Shown: positions 1 through 12,060, numbered from the stretch's first letter. The stretch is 64,000 nucleotides of DNA from Sycobia sp. Sy_11 (GCA_018907035.1 JACCIC010000005.1:3179501-3243500); one strand, 5' to 3'. The notes: generated by a model from the letters alone, not told the origin. A program made the numbers and translations.

Positions 1-1283
1 AATCTTTAGGACCAAGAAAATTTACAGTTATTTAGATCCAACAATTCAAAGTACCCATCAATATTCTGATAATCTCTCTCGATATTATGTGTCAAATAAA
101 AGCTGATCGTGACGGGAAGAGTAAAAAAATCACAAAAATAGGACACATACGTGATAGAGAATTACGACTATCGATTGGTATGTCTAACACGGAAATATCA
201 GAACTTACATGGACCATCTCATCGATCCAAAATGAGTCTGAATAAATTATCTCATAGACCTGTAAGAAAGTATGAAATATCCTGGATATAGATGTACAAA
301 TATCGGTAGACATTGTAGTAAGAGAGAAGATCCTGTATGATTACAATCAAAATAAGTCCTGCAGAGTTTTAATTCCTAACGTTCTCCAATTATTAAGATA
401 AACTAATTTTTTACTTTCGATCATTACTTAACTCTAATGAAATTTGATATTGTGTGTGCTCTGAGAAATTCTTTAAGAAAAACCGTTATATTTGATGGTC
501 GTTTTGAAGCCAGAATAACATTTTAAGCAAAAAAATTGTAATAAACCATTATCTGGAAATTTATAATTTGTAAATATTTGTTGATCGAGATTTAGCTGAC
601 GAGTATTAGCAAATAACTAACTGATTATGCTAACATTTATAAATTCAACAGAACATCAGTGGAATATCTCTAAGAAACTATTTTGTGCATTGGCAATATG
701 CTTATTACAACCTTTTAATTTCGAATCTCATTTTGTTCCTTTAAAAATACTGATTTCGCCACGTACGATGAAAATAAAGAAACGTACTAATGTCCAAATA
801 AGAAAGTGTTATATCTTGAGAAATGGAAAACATTAAGTATAAAAACTTTTCAGGTATCATTTTGGAAGTAGTCAGAGTTATGTCGCTCGATCTGAATCAA
901 TTCGACGATTCATATTCTGTGTAGTTCACCAAAATCGGAGGCTTGGATAGACCTATATTTTAGCACAAATACACCTAATACATGGATTACTACGGTAACG
1001 AGTAGTAAAATACCCAAAAAAAGAAACGAGACTAAAAATTAGCTGTGTGAATTGCCATCCTGAAAATCTTGGGCCAGCAGATACATGAGTGCAAAAGCCG
1101 CAAGTTGATGATTAGAAATTAAATGCAGCATGTAAGGTCAGAAAACCAATAACTGTAAAGCCAATAATAAACAAATCGTAAGGAAGAATGTAGTGTCCAA
1201 CAATAATGGCTGAGATTCATTAAATAAACCTTAATCATAGAGGGGCGATACAAGGTCTTCTGTTTTACCCAATCCAAGAAGAA

Positions 1284-1514
1284 ATGGCTACGATTCATTT
1301 TCATGAGCAGTACATGGATCTCGACGTATCAAGCAGGATTATAGAAAGTATCGATAAAGTGACTGTTAGAGTTATCACCAGAGACTTCATTGAAAATCCG
1401 AGCTCGATTAATGAAGAGAAGGGCAAGAAGAATATAGCAACAGCAATAGTGTCATGCATATGTCAGGATTTTAAAAGTGATAACGTACACAGAACGCGAT
1501 CTCTTAGATCTTAG
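1284..1514 (+). other. Short open frame, coding status doubtful
   Basis: A 76-codon frame with an ATG in a good context (AAGAAATGG), preceded by a pyrimidine-rich stretch ending in AG at about 1259-1280 that could act as a splice acceptor. The predicted product is mixed in composition, without low complexity, signal peptide or membrane segment, and matches no family I recognise. A frame this short is expected by chance many times in 64 kb, so the only reasons to list it are its context and its non-repetitive content. Confidence 0.12.
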
Positions 1515-1630
1515 TAGGAAGAATATACAATTATGGATGCACGCACGAGAACGAATCACCACGAAATCAATAGTACCTATATAAAATACAAATTATGTAC
1601 GTTGTCCATAAGACAAGAAAGAGATGAAAC

Positions 1631-1690
1631 CTTTTTTCTATATACGCTGTATAGAACTTTTTTTCTATATACGTAAATTTTCTATATATA
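1631..1690. repeat. Short tandem repeat, T-run plus CTATATACG
   Basis: Two near-identical copies of a T-run followed by CTATATACG start at 1631 and 1657 (the second has one extra T). A third degraded copy, ATTTTCTATATATAC, follows at about 1677. The period is about 26 bases. Confidence 0.75.
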
Positions 1691-1950
1691 CTTATATCTC
1701 TTCAATTTTATTGTAAAGAAACTGGGATTTGAAGTTAAAGTCTACTTTGTTTACGATTTAATAGCTCCTATTCAATAATTCCGACCGAATTATTATTCTT
1801 CTTGTCTCAGACCTATTTTTCACATGATTTAGCGCACACTTAAATATAAACTGTAATTAAACATGTACCTCTCGTGATATACGTAGACGTAGTGACAAAA
1901 CGCGGCGCATACAAAACGAAAGAAATGAATAATCTAAAGCTCCAAATCCG

Positions 1951-2800
1951 GGTTGGATGGACTACTGGCTGGGGTATAACCTGACCTGTCGACGTCCATA
2001 CAGCCGGTCGATCGTATCACGTAGCCGTCCCGTGGCGTCTCTTTTTATGCGCGACGCCAGAACGAAGTCTCTCAATGTCCCCTTTTTACCTTTTGCAAGT
2101 AAACGCAGCCCCTCGCATACGCAAGCCCGCCCTCGACTCGACCCAATCCCCCTTTGGCCACCCTCCTCTTCGTGCCCTTTCGGCCGGCGCAGCAATTCAG
2201 CATAAACATACTCGCTAGCGTGCACTGCTCTTCGGAGGCGTTTCGAGGACGCACACGCACTCGAGTCGTACGCGAAGCCGCGAGCGAGTCCGTTTGCTTT
2301 TACGATCGCGCCCGACCGCGCGCCGCGTAGTGGCGCGTTTAAACCGCCCGCTCCCTCCCCACCCCCCGCCCCGCGCGTCAATTCGAGCCCGGAGCGCAAA
2401 AGTTACTCGCTGTCCCGCTCGGTCGTATAAGGGGAGAGGCATGCGAGCGCGCGCTCTGGACCACCCCACCCCCCCCCCGGCCTGTCGTCATCGCCGCCCG
2501 CACCTTTAACCCACTGCTCCACATACCGGGCCCTCGGATCGATTTTTCAAGGGGAACCGACGTTGCTCTCTCGCGTGCCCCGCCCCCCCCCCTCGCGCGC
2601 TGGATGAAAGCCGAGGCGTAACGTCGTTAGTATCCGCCAAATCGATGTATCGGGATATTGAAGGGATGGCGGGGGAGGGGGGCTGGGAGACGGTACGATA
2701 GAGGAGACGAGAGTGCGGGATCTCTGACTGTTTGATACGCGCGAGAGACAACGGGGAGAAAGCCGTCGCGCGAGATAAGTATCGGATTGGGCAAGATATT
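1951..2800. other. CG-rich island with C homopolymers
   Basis: GC and CG rise sharply between about 1960 and 2760. Two runs of ten C lie at 2469-2478 and 2583-2592. Several overlapping open frames here exist on both strands at once because TAA and TAG are rare in such sequence; all are Arg/Pro/Ser/Ala-rich and none resembles a protein family. A TATA-like GTATAAGGGG lies at about 2427, without a nearby initiator motif. Possible regulatory island; function unknown. Confidence 0.6.
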
Positions 2801-5150
2801 GGACGGCTAGGATTTATTGCGAAAAGAAACGAGGCCTTATTTCACCCTCCCCCGTCGATCGTATACGGGGGTATTTCGTAGCTTTGTAGGCCAGCCGAGA
2901 AAAATTTTCCCCGTTTTAACGAGCGCGATTAAAAAAAAGTGCTCGTATTTAATTTTGTTTGTTAAATAGGATAAAGATTTGGGATCGATAATAGTCTGAT
3001 ATTTTATTCTGCAAAGCTCTATCGTGAGCAAATACACGGCAAGGTGCATTCACGTTGCTAAGCAATTCGGTGCAGAAAATAAATAAATAAATGAAACGTA
3101 GGAAAGTTTAGTAAAAATTAGATAGAGAAAATTAATAAAGAACCATCGCCTTGGAGAGTGAAATGGGTAAGAACAAATTCAAAATAAATAAATAATTCAT
3201 TCATTAATTCACGAAAAAATGAAATAAATTATCATATAGTGACTTAAGGTTCTACAACATTAATTAGGTGGCATAAATAGAGCGACGTGAAGTAACATAA
3301 AAACAAAAAAGAAATCTTTATTACTTTTTTTATCTAACATATAACTAAAAATTTTTAAATCAAGGGTGGCTGGGGCTCCTGTAAAAATTTCTGATTTTAG
3401 TAGAAAGAAGATTTCAGCGTTATTTTTTACGTATTTCTCAGAAAGTATGCGTTACTCCAGTTGCGAAATCTCAAATTACGAACCTCAACTTCAATTTTCT
3501 GTTACAGCGGATTTCGCTGATACCAATTTAATTAAATTTAGCCAATACATGATTAGGAGCCTTGGGTGGTAATATTTTAACGAGCAACATACGGTGTAAG
3601 GAAGAATTTCTATATTTCCTTATATATTCCGGAGTGGTATGTTCATGAATTTTAGTCCACGTAACGTAACGCAAGAAATCGTTCTATCATTTTCTGATGC
3701 GATAAATCTAAAAGTACGGAAAAGCAGTAATTGGGATATGAAAAAAGAAACGCTACAATTAGAAATCATTTTGTAACTTTCGTAAGATACACCAGTCTGC
3801 GGTTCAGAGTTACAGTTAGATTCTTCGTTGAAACACCTGGGCCTCTTCTTTATGGATGAAAGTCGAAAGTACTGAAAGTCTACTCGCAAAATGCGGAAGG
3901 ACCACAGATTTTATTAATGGCAACTTGGTGGCACTGGACACTCAGCTGTCTAAATTTTCCTATGTATTAGTTATTTGAGTAGCAAATCCTCTAGAGCCTA
4001 AGTAGATAGCTTGAGAAAGAGAGAGAGAGAGAGAGATAGAGAGAAACGCGAAACCATATGAATGTCGGGATCGTTAAGGAAAAGTTCGTAGTTAAATTTG
4101 TGAATCCGCGAAGGTGCATTTAACACGTATGAAGACATATCGAGAGACTGTAAAGCAAAGACGAAAGTTAGTCGTCGAGAGAAATTGCTCTAGCCATTTT
4201 CGAGTTCTAGCGTCGGGGCGCTACATAAGTTTATATAATACTTGCTTGTGTGTCTCGTTTCCAGCATTACTTTCGAGGCAGGTGCTTCTTACTCCGCTTA
4301 CAGAACTATTTCACAGTTATGTATTGCAATTTTAACGAGCCGTTCTATACGAATAAAGAGACCATGGGATCGGGTGGGCTTATTCTGCTATTTAAAACAG
4401 AGAAAATCAGATAGGATATTATCATTTTTTTTTTGCATGAAAAACTTTATCAGTCGAACACTCGCACTTCCCAGATAGAAATTATTGGATCTTTGGACAT
4501 GAAAATATTAGCAGGTCATATCATTTTTACAATGTTGTATAACATTGCAATCATCATTTATACAAGTTACCTAAAAATTTAACCTACTTTTTTATCGATG
4601 TTTTGTCCGTGACGTCACTAATGAAAATTTCAAGCGGAACTCACTGTATTACCGCCAGTACTAATTTCACTGTATACAGATATAGTAAATATAATATTGA
4701 CCGTTGCAATTGTGTCTGCTGCGAATCCATACAATTATATTTGTATACACAACGTACACGTATTTACGTGTTTGTCAATGACATTATGGCATGCAAAGTC
4801 ACATTCATTTACTTTTAGATTGCAAAAAAAAAAACATTAATTAAAAAGTTAATCATTACTTGATCATAAACTACTGTTTAACAATAGAATACGAAAAGTA
4901 CAAATTTTACTATTATAAAATGACTGATGCTTTATATATAGTTTCTAGTAGATTATTAACTTGAGTTGATATTTTAATAGTGAATTGATTTCCAATGGCC
5001 TGTGTCCCCTTTATTTTGACACATATTTCGTCACGTATTACGTCATCGAACAACAATTTATTTAATCGACTGGCGCAATGATAAATAAAAATATACATCG
5101 ATGCGAAATGCCACTGAAAACCACGATTGGTTTATCGAGCTCATGACGGC
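2801..5150. other. AT-rich non-coding DNA
   Basis: Apart from the GA tract at about 4012-4044 I see only AT-rich single-copy-looking sequence. Open frames reach 60-90 codons (for example 3620-3889 minus and 4114-4335 plus) but none shows a motif, bias or family likeness. Confidence 0.6.
4012..4044. repeat. GA microsatellite
   Basis: Imperfect (GA)n of about 33 bases, interrupted once by GATA. Potential GAGA-factor type target. Confidence 0.9.
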
Positions 5151-5322
5151 GAACTATGCATTTAGCGCGCGAGCCCTGCAATACATTTTAAGCCCTCCGC
5201 ATTATCGGCCGAATCGTTTCAGCCGCTCGCGTCGGCCTCTACGAAACGCGTAGGTGCAGCCGCAATAGGCATTAAAATTCACGGAAGAAACTGAATAAAT
5301 CGATATAATAGGAGCGCTGCCG

Positions 5323-5691
5323 ATGGAAATCTCTGAAAAAGGACTCTCGCGACCGTGCCGTGTGTGTTGCCCCTTTTTCAGCGAGCGAGTCATTTACGAT
5401 CGATTATTGCAGGCTTACATTGCCACCGCTTACTGTACGCTAAGTGTTGCAGGAAAAAGATCTATCTTGCAAAGCATCCAAAGATCGCATTTTCCACGAC
5501 TGCCCGTCTATCTCCGAATCTTTTTCAAGCAAATTAGGCGATTTCCGCACTTCTCAGCTATTAGCAATACAGATGATTATGAAATTTTAGAATATCGAAT
5601 AATAGTTAAGCAATGCATAGACTCAATTATAGTGAAAATTTTCGACACTTTTTCCTTAAGATTCTTCAAAAATTCTGAAGTATTTTTTTAA
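5323..5691 (+). other. 122-codon open frame, coding status doubtful
   Basis: The frame starts with ATG at 5323 and ends at TAA 5689-5691. The product would be about 122 residues, Cys-containing near the N terminus (CRVCC) and basic and aromatic afterwards, with no run of a single residue and no obvious signal peptide or membrane segment. I recognise no family. It lies just upstream of a GC-rich island, with no convincing splice sites or core promoter. It is the longest ATG frame here that is not made by a repeat in the first 30 kb, yet roughly ten such frames are expected by chance in a window of this size. Confidence 0.15.
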
Positions 5692-5844
5692 TGCATAATA
5701 AATGAATAAAGAAGCCAACGGATCTCATATAATATAACTGAAAAAGTAATAAAGAAGTAAATAACATTGACAAGGAGAGCAACCAAAAAGAAACGAGAAA
5801 ACGCTAAGTGAACGACAAAGTATCGAGTTAAATATGAACGAGTG

Positions 5845-5868
5845 CGAGAGAGAGAGAGAGGGGGGGGG
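5845..5868. repeat. GA tract joined to G homopolymer
   Basis: (GA)n of about 15 bases followed without a gap by nine G, forming a purine-only strand that could adopt triplex or quadruplex structure. Confidence 0.9.
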
Positions 5869-6269
5869 AGAGATGTACAGCCGCCGACGGACTGGCGCTC
5901 TGTCGAGAGGCGCAGACACGCGCCGCGCATAAAAAAGGCCAGCGTAAATTTCTGCGCCTCGCCGATCCCCCCGGCGACGCGCGCCGCCGCAGCAGCACGA
6001 CGGATTCCGGAGGTCGCCGCCGCCCGAAATCGCGTCCGGGCATTCGATCGCCGAGAGAGCGCGCTCGCAGCCGGCAGAGAAGGAGTTAGATAGGAGAAAA
6101 AAAAAAGGCGAGTGGATCGGGCGGGTGGCTCGTCGATGCCACCCCCCCCCCCGGCCACCGAGCTCGAAAGGCCAATTAGCGTGGCCGAGCGCCAGGGGAA
6201 CTCCGTGGCGGTCCGCGTTGACGGACGAGCGCACCCCGACCGCACACGCGTAGGCACGGGATGATTTCG

Positions 6270-6345
6270 TTCGCGCTATTCTTTCTTTCTTTCATGTTGT
6301 TGTTTTTTGTCTTTCGTTTCTTCTTTTATTTGTTTTTGTTGGCTT
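6270..6345. repeat. T-rich pyrimidine stretch
   Basis: Runs such as TTCTTTCTTTCTTTC and TTTGTTTTTG with very few purines; a low-complexity stretch on the flank of the island. Confidence 0.7.
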
Positions 6346-6480
6346 CGATAAAGCCAGCGCGAGAAACGCGCCGAATTCAAAGCCCGAGCCCGCTAGCAGT
6401 TTCCCCGTATAATATTGATTTCCGCTAGCTGCGAATTAAACGAACGACGAGGGCCACGCGGTTGATTTACATACGATTCT

Positions 6481-6880
6481 GCAGGAAGCGGAGGGAAAGG
6501 GGTGAGGGATGGGCCGAGGCGAAACGCAACACTTTTCCGTCGATCGATCATTCTTCTTTTAACGACGGACCATCCGATTGATTGGAAAGCTTTGTGTGTG
6601 TGTGTGTGTGTGCGTGTGTATGTGTATGCGTGTATGTGTGTATCTATATACGTTTTTGGACGGACTTTTCACGTCGAGGCTTGACAGCGATCGTTTTTAC
6701 CTCCATCGGCGCGTCTTTATTTATCGCGTTAGTTTTTTGCATGATGTTTAATTTCGCAATAATGCCTAGAGCTTACGTTTTGCACTGCGCAGCGCGAAAG
6801 TGGGCAGCCGTATAAAGGGCGATAAACGACTCGTGAAAAACTTTATGACGTTTGTAGGCGCGGTTTTGAGCTTGCGGCGG
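6481..6880. other. Mixed-composition stretch with TG repeat
   Basis: Moderate GC. The TG tract produces a false Cys/Val-rich open frame. TATAAAGGGC at about 6810 looks like a TATA box, but no initiator motif sits 25-35 bases downstream on the plus strand. Confidence 0.5.
6591..6650. repeat. TG microsatellite with TATG interruptions
   Basis: (TG)n from about 6591, becoming TGTA/TGCG mixed repeats and ending in TATCTATATA near 6650. Confidence 0.93.
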
Positions 6881-7790
6881 AATATTTGGAACAAAAATGT
6901 CGGTTAAAGTTTTGTCGCCCTGGTAAAAAATGATGCATCACATTGACTTGTTTTACTTGTCGGTATGCCGAAAATGATGCCCTAATAAATACGTTGTAGA
7001 TAAATTTAAGAATTATATATAATTTCTAACAACGAAAGGAGCTTACGGAATTAATTAAAAGTATTATATTAAATTAATGTTAAATTAATTATAAGTTCGT
7101 TAAAAATTTTTAGCATTCGAATTACAATTACTGATATAAAATAAATATTATTCATCCGAGATATAAACTAATGTTTAAAAAGAAATTAAAATCTGCACGA
7201 CAACAATCGCCTGTACTTGAACAATTCACTGACAAGTACGAAAATACGTATGTATATTTGGCATCAAATAACTCGCTGTATAACATGAGAATGAAATCTG
7301 ATGTATGCTTTTTGCAAATTTCAAAAAATAATCCCCAAGGAATGGCTGAAAAATAACGACATTTTCTAGTGACCATGGTGATTTTATTGTTCATTGTGGA
7401 ACTTTTTTTTATCTAAATTATTTTATTTTTTTATCTAAATTTTTTATCTAGATTATAGAAATTTTTCTAGATATTTTTTTTTCAATTTTAAAGTGTAGTC
7501 TTTAATGTCTTGAGGCAATTTCATTCCTCAGTCTTTCGCGGCTGATGTATCATCTGCCAAGCACTTGTTCATGAAAACATATTATTATCCAAAGGTTCAG
7601 TAGATTAAAAAATTAAAGTGACATTGGCTCTTGAACTCCAAAATAGCGCTGATTCGCAATTTTGTCAACGAGGGACGTGAGCTTTGACAATGAATATATA
7701 ACCATAGAAATATCAAAAGAATGTCACGATGTTTCAGGTTATAATCTTCTTACAAGGTAGACAAAAGTTTCCGATAATTTTTTTACAGGA
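6881..7790. other. AT-rich non-coding DNA
   Basis: Holds a tandem ATCTAAATT repeat at 7402-7475 and a 61-codon frame at 7171-7356 without recognisable content. No other structure seen. Confidence 0.55.
7402..7475. repeat. Degenerate tandem repeat, T-run plus ATCTAAATT
   Basis: Two copies of a T-run followed by ATCTAAATT, then a third with ATCTAGATT and further decayed T-runs with CTAGAT; period about 20 bases. Confidence 0.75.
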
Positions 7791-8207
7791 GCATCAACGA
7801 GGTGGAACCCTGAAACGTGAAAGTTGCCCAATTTCCAGGGGCGCCCGAGCTCACGGCGCACGAGCATTCATGGCTGCGTAATTTTTCAAATCCCCTCGGA
7901 ACTTCTCGGCGTTACCGTCGCGAGCGCCCTCTATATACACGCCTGTACCTGCAACGAAATCACGGACATCCACCCATCCGCCACCCCGTCGAGCTCCTTC
8001 CAGTCGCGAGTCCGCACCTCCTCGCACTAAACCACACACAGTGGGGCTATGGGTGGGGGGGGGGAGAAGTTACGGCGACAGGTGAACTACCGCGGTACCT
8101 TATCAGGTAATGGTGCAGGCCACGTGGGGTGGAGGTCGACGCGGAGCCGCCGCCGGCGCGGTCTACGCCCGCCGCTGGACGTCGTCGTGGCTGCCCTCTG
8201 GTGCGTC

Positions 8208-8246
8208 GCCGTTGTCGTCGTCGTCGTCGTCCTCGTCGTCGTCGCC
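8208..8246. repeat. TCG/GTC trinucleotide repeat
   Basis: About twelve GTC/TCG units with one CCTCGT interruption. Such CG-containing triplet arrays are uncommon outside coding DNA or CG-rich regulatory DNA. Confidence 0.9.
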
Positions 8247-8410
8247 GTGCAGTAGCGTGAGGACGCGGGCCGCGCGTCCCCGACCGCGCGTCCACTGTCT
8301 GCCAATAATAGGTTGTGTCTGAGCTAGGCAGGGCCGCACCGCCGCACTTCCTACATCGTCGCTGGCGCGCCGTCGACGAGACGCCCCGAGACGCCCGAGC
8401 GTCGGGTACT

Positions 8411-8428
8411 CTGCTGCTGCTGCTGCTG
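8411..8428. repeat. CTG trinucleotide repeat
   Basis: Six uninterrupted CTG units. Confidence 0.95.
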
Positions 8429-8682
8429 TTCCTGGTGCTTGCGTCCGCCTTCCGTGCAGTGGGCGGCGCACGGCGCCGTACCCATCGCAGGCGCTACTAC
8501 CTCACCTGGAACATCGGAAGAAAGAGGGCGGAGCGTTAGGCGGTCGCATTGTTTCAACAATTCGGAATAAAAGGATGTTTTTTTTGTAACATATAGAGAG
8601 CTTTTTTCAATGTATAAGTATTTACCGTCGAGATAGAGGTTCATACCGGAATGCGAACAATGCAGAGCGGATTAGACAGCTG

Positions 8683-8692
8683 ATTAGTATAA

Positions 8693-8739
<47 letters not shown>

Positions 8740-8750
8740 TTTATACTAAT
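8683..8750. repeat. TA microsatellite inside a 14-bp inverted repeat
   Basis: A TA tract of about 40 bases (8697-8736) is bracketed by ATTAGTATAAATTT (8683-8696) and AAGTTTATACTAAT (8737-8750). The arms are reverse complements at 13 of 14 positions, so the whole 68-base segment is self-complementary and could extrude as a cruciform or fold as a hairpin if transcribed. Confidence 0.92.
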
Positions 8751-9420
8751 TAAAATTGTAGAAAGGGCATAGGATCGATAAAACGATTGATCCATTGATT
8801 TATCCACGATTTATCCATAATATACAAAAAATCGAATATGGCAGTATTACTATTTATAAAAGAATTCGGGTATTCGTATACATTGAAAAAAACTGTTAAA
8901 TTACTAAAGTATCATTCAATAATAATAATAATAATAATCATAAGGTGACAAGAAAAGTACGAAAAAAATAATTAGCTAAATAAATGAACAAGTATTATAA
9001 ATGTAAACGCTTTAATCAGCACGAGGTCTTCAGTTATTTAAAGGAACAGTCATAAAAACTTAACAAAGGATGAGAGAGACTGACGAATGCTTACTTACAA
9101 GATAATAAATATATAGTTGTTAGTTAAAAAAAAAATTGAACGGAATAAGTTTGAAATTCGCACTTGTAAACTATTCAACAATTAAATTGCTCGAATAAAA
9201 AGGAATTGCGCAATTTTTCGACACTAAATTTCCGATTCTCAAATTTAATTGTGTTCATGTGACACCCACCGAAGTCTTCTCTCGCCATATGAAATTGTTC
9301 GAATATAATTTAACCAACAAGCAAACCACACCAAATTTCTATGTCCCATGAAAATACGTAATCGTTATATAAAACAACGTGGTCTAATCATAAATTGTCA
9401 AAGCCAATGCCTAAATATTC
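8751..9420. other. AT-rich non-coding DNA
   Basis: Contains (AAT)7 at 8919-8938 and short A/T runs. No gene-like signal. Confidence 0.6.
8919..8938. repeat. AAT trinucleotide repeat
   Basis: Nearly seven uninterrupted AAT units. Confidence 0.95.
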
Positions 9421-9900
9421 TTACACGCCTCCGTAGCTCAAATACGACCTCTCGCGATAATTATCGCGATAGAGAAGAATATAATGCGGCTTCGCGTATT
9501 ATATCTTCGACGTAAGGCAGATGATAGGTGGTGGGGCGGTGGAGGATTTACGGTCGAAGGTCGCGCGGCTTTTTGCGTACGTGACGCGACGTTATCGGCG
9601 CCGAGTCGGCCTTCGAAATCCTCGCACCATCTCGCGCTTTCGTACGTGCGAATCCGAGGATTTCGGCGCGGTGACATCGGCACCGGGGAGCCGCGCGGCT
9701 TTTTCGCCCGGTGACAATCTGGATATAATCGGCTATGCGCGCTGAGGATCGTTTATTTTAACCCCCGGGGATAAAAATCCCTCTGTTTGACTGCCGCGGC
9801 GAGTATCGCGCAAATGGATGGGTATAATACGTATTTAAGCGAGATTTCAAATTTTACGCGACAAGATAGCCGTGACATACTTGGCGCGTCGACGATCTAG
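9421..9900. other. CG-rich patch, possible regulatory DNA
   Basis: CG, TCGCG and GCGC are frequent, with TATCGCGATA-like palindromic strings near 9461-9471. Overlapping frames on both strands are open for about 75-80 codons, without family likeness. Confidence 0.45.
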
Positions 9901-10900
9901 TGTCGGGCTACCGGTGGATAGGGAAATGGGATAACTACGCAGTAAGCTCGAGCTCAAATAGACTCGGAAATCCATTGTACTGCGTAAGTAGACGAAACGA
10001 TTATGCGAACTTATTGCAATTTTCGTATTCTATATATAATCGAATGACACGCGCGACAATTCAAAAGATACCAAGATACGGAACTGCGGATACACTTACA
10101 AATCATAATGTATAAGATTGTTCGGTCTTCAATCAACTTCGACAATCGATGATATTTCTAATCGGCAAAACTACATCAAAACTTGCCTTAAAACTGGTAA
10201 TTTGTGATCGAATTTTAATAAATGTCGTGTTGATATATTTGCTATTTTCGTGATTCATTTCCGCAAAATAAACAAAATGAAGAATAGATAGTTCAAGCCT
10301 ACGATCATATTTAAGATATATCTAAAAAATCTAATTTTTCCTTACAAATATACCAGAAATCCAACATAGCCCGCGTAATTAATAACTATTTCTCGCAATT
10401 TACGGTTAATTTTTACTACTAAAAACTCAAGAGTGATAAAGAAATTCTCAGGCTGAAACTCAGGCTCATCAAGACAAAATACGTCAAAGTATATGATTGA
10501 GGTATGTAAGCCAAAGTTTTCTTTCTGTAGCGGTGAATTACGGAAATAATGTTTTTGACATTTTACTCTCATCTAAGGGCAAGTTCTTTATTATTGAAAA
10601 TACGAGCATGGATAATACATTGTATGCCTTCTGATTTAAAATTGAAATTATTATAATCGCTGGCGACATTACTATTCGATAATAATTTTTATTCTTTTTC
10701 TTTTATTAAAGTGATTTTTGATTCATAAAATATTCCATCCCTCAATAATTTAGTCAAATGAATATCCAATGAAATGTCGATCTTTTACTGGAATAGACCT
10801 CGATGAATTTCATTGATTTTTCATTCATAAATATTTGAAGGTACGACGCATTATTAGCTTGAAAAATTAAGTATCGAACTATCAATAGCATTGGGAGATT
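9901..10900. other. AT-rich non-coding DNA
   Basis: Frames of 71-76 codons at 9900-10115 (plus) and 10342-10572 (minus) carry no recognisable motif. ACTGCGTAAGTA at about 9979 resembles a splice donor but has no partner exon that I can defend. Confidence 0.5.
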
Positions 10901-11256
10901 GGGTGGAAACAGAAAGGAGAATCGTCGGGGCGTGCAAGATCATTCCCCTTTCGGTTTTCGTATCGTTGTTTCAACTCGCTCGGAACTTCTCGTGACCTTC
11001 TGACGTCGTATCCTACGTCGAACGCGAGGGATTGAGAAACGAAGCCGAATCAAAAAAACAAAAAGGGAAGAAGAAAAATTATATGAAAAATGCATGTAAT
11101 ACTCGTGGGCGAGGAGAAACAGCTGAAGAATGGGCGGGAACAAAGGAGCCATATGTAAACGAATATATATTAGGCGAAAGTGATGGGGTGAAGGGAGGGA
11201 ATAAATATCGAAGCAGAAGAAGGGAAAGTGGACTGGCTGGTGATAAAGCGGTGCTC

Positions 11257-11257
11257 A

Positions 11258-11283
<26 letters not shown>
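11257..11283. repeat. TA microsatellite
   Basis: (TA)n of about 27 bases. Confidence 0.95.
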
Positions 11284-11288
<5 letters not shown>

Positions 11289-11478
11289 ACGTTTTTTTTC
11301 ACATACGTATTTCTCCGAGCAAACGCAGTTCATCGATGCATTCATGTAAAAAAAAAGAAAACCACATCCCGCTATATAGTATTTGTTATTTATTATTAAA
11401 TGTCAAGAAAAAAGCCATAGATCTAATGAAATACTGTAACATTTGCTGGACAAAAGGCCGGAATCGCGCTGTTCTTTT

Positions 11479-11479
<1 letters not shown>

Positions 11480-11563
<84 letters not shown>
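11480..11563. repeat. Compound CT-TA microsatellite
   Basis: (TC)n at 11480-11510, a short TACA link, then (TA)n at 11515-11563. It explains an apparent frame reading SLSL then YIYI. Confidence 0.97.
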
Positions 11564-11565
<2 letters not shown>

Positions 11566-12060
11566 CAAGAGATCGTCGTTTCCACCGCCAGGGCGCTACA
11601 CTTTTTCATGATATACGGACCAGAAACAAAACCTTCAATTATCGACTCCTCGCCACATTAATCACAACCAATCACCCCACCCCCCCTTCACCAAAAACAC
11701 CCCGCTGAAAATACGTTTCGTCCCTTTGGCTTCTGCTCCAGCGCTTATACACGCGCGCCTCGAACGCGTTCGACTCCGCCCGCGTTCCCCAAGTACAATG
11801 ATCGGCCGATCGCCCGTGGGCGATAAGTGAAAAAAAGAAAGTAAAGAAAATCGGGGTTCGGGTTGATAAACAGTACGATAAAGGAGACTCAGCCGCGCGC
11901 AGCGATCCGCCCCCTGGCCGACAGACTGGATATAATTATCAAACTCGAACGTGGGGGGGGGGGGCGGTCTCGAATCGTGAAACTCGATTGCGCGGATATT
12001 ACGCTGTCTATAGATCGATATACAGCTCGGCCGCGCTGGGGTAATAATTGGCGAATGAAG

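Larger units (their letters stand above)
1..1950. other. AT-rich non-coding DNA, no supported gene
   Basis: Stop codons are frequent in all six frames and no protein family is recognisable. The stretch holds one short ATG-started frame at 1284-1514 (76 codons), a T-rich minus strand at about 900-1480 with a broken hydrophobic frame, and a small tandem repeat at 1631-1673. Nothing else stands out. Confidence 0.6.
5820..6480. other. CG-rich island with GA tract, G and C runs and homeodomain-like cores
   Basis: The island opens with (GA)n running into nine G at 5860-5868 and contains eleven C at 6142-6152. Between them it is rich in CG, CGCG and GCC. CCAATTAGCG lies near 6173. Long open frames on the minus strand (5688-6257) reflect scarcity of stops; their products are Arg/Ala/Ser-rich and unlike any family. 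Confidence 0.6.
7800..8560. other. CG-rich island with triplet repeats
   Basis: GC-rich with ten G at 8055-8064, a TCG/GTC triplet array at 8208-8246 and CTG repeats at 8411-8428. All frames through the triplets stay open for 60-100 codons on both strands, giving runs of Ser, Val, Asp or Leu; this comes from the repeats. The one frame that looks like a secreted leader (Leu run in 8315-8539) has no ATG. Confidence 0.6.

Noticed and set aside
8315..8539. A frame with a Leu run that looks like a signal peptide followed by RRYYLTWN
   Set aside because: It has no ATG; it starts at GTG directly after a TAG stop. The Leu run comes from CTG repeats and no good splice donor precedes the stop.
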